The notes beneath the pieces are model-generated. The model was not told where the DNA came from, made no database searches, and saw only the letters and a list, made by a program, of their open reading frames with translations. The position numbers and the translations under genes were made by a program. 64,000 nucleotides of DNA from Saccharibacillus brassicae (GTDB taxonomy: Bacteria; Bacillota; Bacilli; Paenibacillales; Paenibacillaceae). Positions 62,301 to 64,000 of the stretch are shown in pieces (position 1 is the first letter of the stretch; the number at the start of each line of letters is the position of its first letter). Location: positions 3,271,501-3,335,500 of the forward strand of contig NZ_CP041217.1 in NCBI RefSeq assembly GCF_006542275.1, given 5' to 3'.

Positions 62301-64000
62301 GATACTTTTACTACAACTAGCCAGTACGACGATTACGGCAATGTCACGTCCCGGACCGAGCCGAACGGGAAGACGATGGCAGCTACCTATGATGCTACCA
62401 AGCATTGGTTGACGAGTTCGACAGAAACCGTAGATCAGAACAACAAACAAGTGAGCAGCCTAACTTATAATGCGCAAGGTGACGTCACGCAAATCGTAAG
62501 CCGCCAAAATAGCAGCAGCGGCGAAATGGTGAATCAAGCGGACTATACCTACGATGCATTCGGTAATTTACTCACGCAGCGTCTGAAGAACGGAACTCAA
62601 GATCGTACCACAACCGTTCAATACGATCCTATGTATCAGCAGGCCTTTCCAACTCAGGTAAGTACCGCAGTAACTGACGCGGATGGGAATAAGAGCACGA
62701 TTACAACGTCGTCAGCTTACCAGCTTGCAACCGGGGATTTGAGCAGTTCCGTTGATGCATCCGGACGGTCTACCCTTTACGGATATGATCTTCTTGGCCG
62801 AACCATTCAAGTGACACAGCCGGATAACAGCATTTTGCTCGCGTCCTATGATGATATCGGCAATCGGATTACGGTCACGGATGAGAACGGGCAGAAGCGA
62901 GTTATGAAATGGAACGCGCTTGGCCAGCAAATTGAGACCGGTTATTACCAAGGGGATCAATATGTAGTAGTCTTACGTGTCGGGTATGACCCGTATGGCC
63001 GCCCGATTTGGAACGAAGATGCGCTGGGGAACCGAACACGATTGGACTACGATGCATGGAGCCGCGTTGTCTCGACGACCGGAGCGGATAGTTCGGCAAC
63101 AACGGTCAAATACAATGATGCAGCCCGCACCGTAACCACAACAGATCCGGAAGGTTATGCCAAAGTTCAAACGGCGAACCGTTGGGGCCAGATCGTTCAG
63201 GTTCAGGAAAGAGCGTCACAGGAAAGCCAACTGAATGTCCTGCAAAAAAAGACGTATGATTCGATTGGCGGAAACGTACTGACAGAGACGGACGGTAAGG
63301 GACAGACCACGTCGTTCCTTTATGACAGTCAAGGACAGCTGACCCTAGTGAGCGAAGCAAATGGCGAGCAGACTCGTCATCACTACGACATGTTGGGCAA
63401 TCTTGTTCAGACGACGGACGCAGCCGGGAATGTCAAACGAAATCGCTTCGATGAGATCGGACGTCGTATTCAGACCACGGATAAATCGGGGAATGCGACA
63501 AAAAGTTATTACAACCCGGATGGTACGCCGGATCGTTTTGTCGATCGGAACGGCAATACGTTCACGTATAAATACGATGCGCGCGGAAGCTTGATCGCCC
63601 AGGTGAGCCCGGACGAAACCGTTCGCTTCACAGTAGACCGGATCGGCAAGCGGACAAGCATGATCGATCAGAACGGTACGACGACTTATGCGTATAACGA
63701 AGCTACCGAACAATTAAAGAAAATCGTCTATCCGGATGGCTTGCAGACGAGCTTCGAATACGACGTCAGTGGCAGACGTACTTCAATGACGGGACCTTTC
63801 GGGACAAAGGTATATTATGGACATGATAAGATGAACCGCTTGACCTCTGTAGGGACATCGCCAAATGTTCCGGATACCCAGTACAGCTACAAACGCAACG
63901 GGTTGACACACGAAGTCAATTCCCAAAACGGAGTTCAGACGCTGCCGACGTATCGAGGCCTGGACCTGGTTGGCCTGAATCAGGTTAGAAATCAGGAGAA
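59346..64000 (+). CDS. RHS/YD-repeat secreted protein, WapA-like (3' end outside window)
   Basis: The frame is open from a TTG at 59346 (GGAGAG 9 nt upstream) to the edge, at least 1551 residues. A signal peptide ends at about Ala32 (TAYA-EG). An acidic linker (Glu/Pro/Lys-rich, ~140-220) follows. The RHS entry region has TISTLSGGLILEHADAALPG and LERQYNSSSS. Many YD repeats follow, for example YTYDAFGNLLTQR, YGYDLLGRTIQV, LDYDAWSRVVSTT and FTYKYDARGSLI. Such proteins form a hollow shell that delivers a C-terminal toxin to neighbouring cells; the toxin and immunity gene would lie beyond 64,000. Wall or carbohydrate anchoring is not visible. A/T-richer composition suggests lateral acquisition. 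Confidence 0.9.
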   Translation, partial: MKSKIKKSLSLIMIVALLAGMLGNTAPSTAYAEGTEQSASPETLQILIDYFGTTETFIQGYLDQGYNLNELSAAFYKVKESAVSFDEALLAIRPKEVNESASVTSEVYKDPIIELKAPMTSTEADQSGIMQRHETFTVTEEVYSEVGKKPGEVEPDAEEKPGPAPENQHEETPAKTDKDDPEESAGNPQSTDKSEDPKKTDEEQVEASEDPETTAVRSFSTFASVSDPGKHISEKAPVFSRKSFNEAPYKVGENGETISTLSGGLILEHADAALPGRGGMAFSLERQYNSSSSQFYDMDVGYNTYEYPIYQYFVTYNAVKRKQIPVYHVKYTENEWMEWDRNGDGISDDQTAIVEQKTIHKGTYKTEAEAKQVADQRIVYYTSPQSVLVQKMQYNNQNNFSSSLFYNANEFSGTLTRSGNAQVVSGEYRPAQTIAASQQTCTNSIEGKYDARGNWVQTGSDSPCSQTKTTMIQGHTVTLNRSSVINTKSCPSPNRASKNYQCTKKWVATYDGSVHIPASDTRSYSQLYTGTVTKPGAYSSRRFGDWVDMGKGYRERKAYNVNELPWVEIQITEGSPEAATLATDGGEWSAANEMRTFVNSNSGRFFRADNGYKYYFANKPVAEIKAYQAGSAKDITYYNRTLPTASEKRAPLGKGWSWKLPYIEKENGKSFAVVADGSRYEIVGTTLKGTDWEGTTVTPDTSVTVNEETSQQVITSADGLSKQYYTADGRLLLLSDSRQNDIQFYYEQNAAYQSKLLTQVKDAVGNTIQIEYTPSAVTIKQNDRTVTYQKKTQNGVELLDSVIDPLGRKTTYSYKLADAKFNLLGFSPERAVGNPYALLTSVQHQTGAKTFYEYENVPVKRYIGADSSNEAYRVWARKDQLTYENGTTEDYNRQTVSYTSDLGVSFGQKMTLGSTLRNGLTETQYTYRKEVLNADTPAAYYLDRTTVSAEGKTQTTSYTYGKTVNGRNYAAATPTTVTMTDNQTNDTFTTTSQYDDYGNVTSRTEPNGKTMAATYDATKHWLTSSTETVDQNNKQVSSLTYNAQGDVTQIVSRQNSSSGEMVNQADYTYDAFGNLLTQRLKNGTQDRTTTVQYDPMYQQAFPTQVSTAVTDADGNKSTITTSSAYQLATGDLSSSVDASGRSTLYGYDLLGRTIQVTQPDNSILLASYDDIGNRITVTDENGQKRVMKWNALGQQIETGYYQGDQYVVVLRVGYDPYGRPIWNEDALGNRTRLDYDAWSRVVSTTGADSSATTVKYNDAARTVTTTDPEGYAKVQTANRWGQIVQVQERASQESQLNVLQKKTYDSIGGNVLTETDGKGQTTSFLYDSQGQLTLVSEANGEQTRHHYDMLGNLVQTTDAAGNVKRNRFDEIGRRIQTTDKSGNATKSYYNPDGTPDRFVDRNGNTFTYKYDARGSLIAQVSPDETVRFTVDRIGKRTSMIDQNGTTTYAYNEATEQLKKIVYPDGLQTSFEYDVSGRRTSMTGPFGTKVYYGHDKMNRLTSVGTSPNVPDTQYSYKRNGLTHEVNSQNGVQTLPTYRGLDLVGLNQVRNQE

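Overview
The window looks like the chromosome of a G+C-rich, low-branching Firmicute of the Paenibacillaceae (Paenibacillus/Saccharibacillus type). The evidence is strong AGGAGG-type ribosome binding sites, frequent TTG/GTG starts, a two-subunit heptaprenyl diphosphate synthase, a guanine riboswitch ahead of xpt-pbuX, a YtrA-type GntR/ABC operon, Gram-positive lipoprotein signals and a WapA-like RHS gene. The genus is inferred. I saw no rRNA, tRNA, CRISPR array, phage or transposase gene.

Positions 1-15,800. A partial repeat-bearing lipoprotein gene (minus strand) is followed by a long plus-strand operon: NusG_II membrane protein, Gx transporter, EcfA1, EcfA2, EcfT, U32 peptidase, class III aminotransferase and UbiA-type prenyltransferase. 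Facing it on the minus strand are the two heptaprenyl diphosphate synthase subunits, then a type II NADH dehydrogenase fused to a membrane domain and a lipoprotein with two FMN-binding repeats. Read together this is nearly the full part list of the flavin-based extracellular electron transfer (FLEET) pathway known from Listeria: NADH -> Ndh2 -> demethylmenaquinone -> EetA/EetB -> flavinylated PplA. A Rex/Fnr-like palindrome lies upstream of the lipoprotein gene.

Positions 16,000-33,100. Ordinary housekeeping and accessory genes: CsbD, two GNAT acetyltransferases, a nitrilase-family hydrolase, a 5TMR histidine kinase, RidA, a TspO-related membrane protein, a GH31 alpha-glucosidase with an upstream cre palindrome, a SUKH protein, a large SNF2 helicase with an unknown partner, a VanY-like carboxypeptidase and a small alarmone synthetase.

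Positions 33,100-44,500. A double zinc-ribbon protein, MscL with a zinc-ribbon tail, riboswitch-controlled xpt-pbuX, a GH13 alpha-glucosidase behind a 97-nt near-perfect inverted repeat, and a GT28 glycolipid glycosyltransferase. Gene-poor gaps carry tandem repeats and two structurally parallel palindromic elements near 35.9 and 42.1 kb.

Positions 44,600-57,900. A GntR/ABC transporter operon with a candidate operator over its promoter; two TetR modules, one with a short-chain dehydrogenase and one with an Old Yellow Enzyme, each with paired palindromic operators; an NmrA-like reductase; and a serine hydrolase/response regulator/histidine kinase operon.

Positions 57,900-64,000. Base composition turns visibly A/T-richer. 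A small secreted protein with YD-like motifs precedes a very large secreted RHS/YD-repeat protein that runs off the window. It is probably a WapA-type polymorphic toxin on a laterally acquired segment; its toxin tip and any immunity gene lie outside the window.
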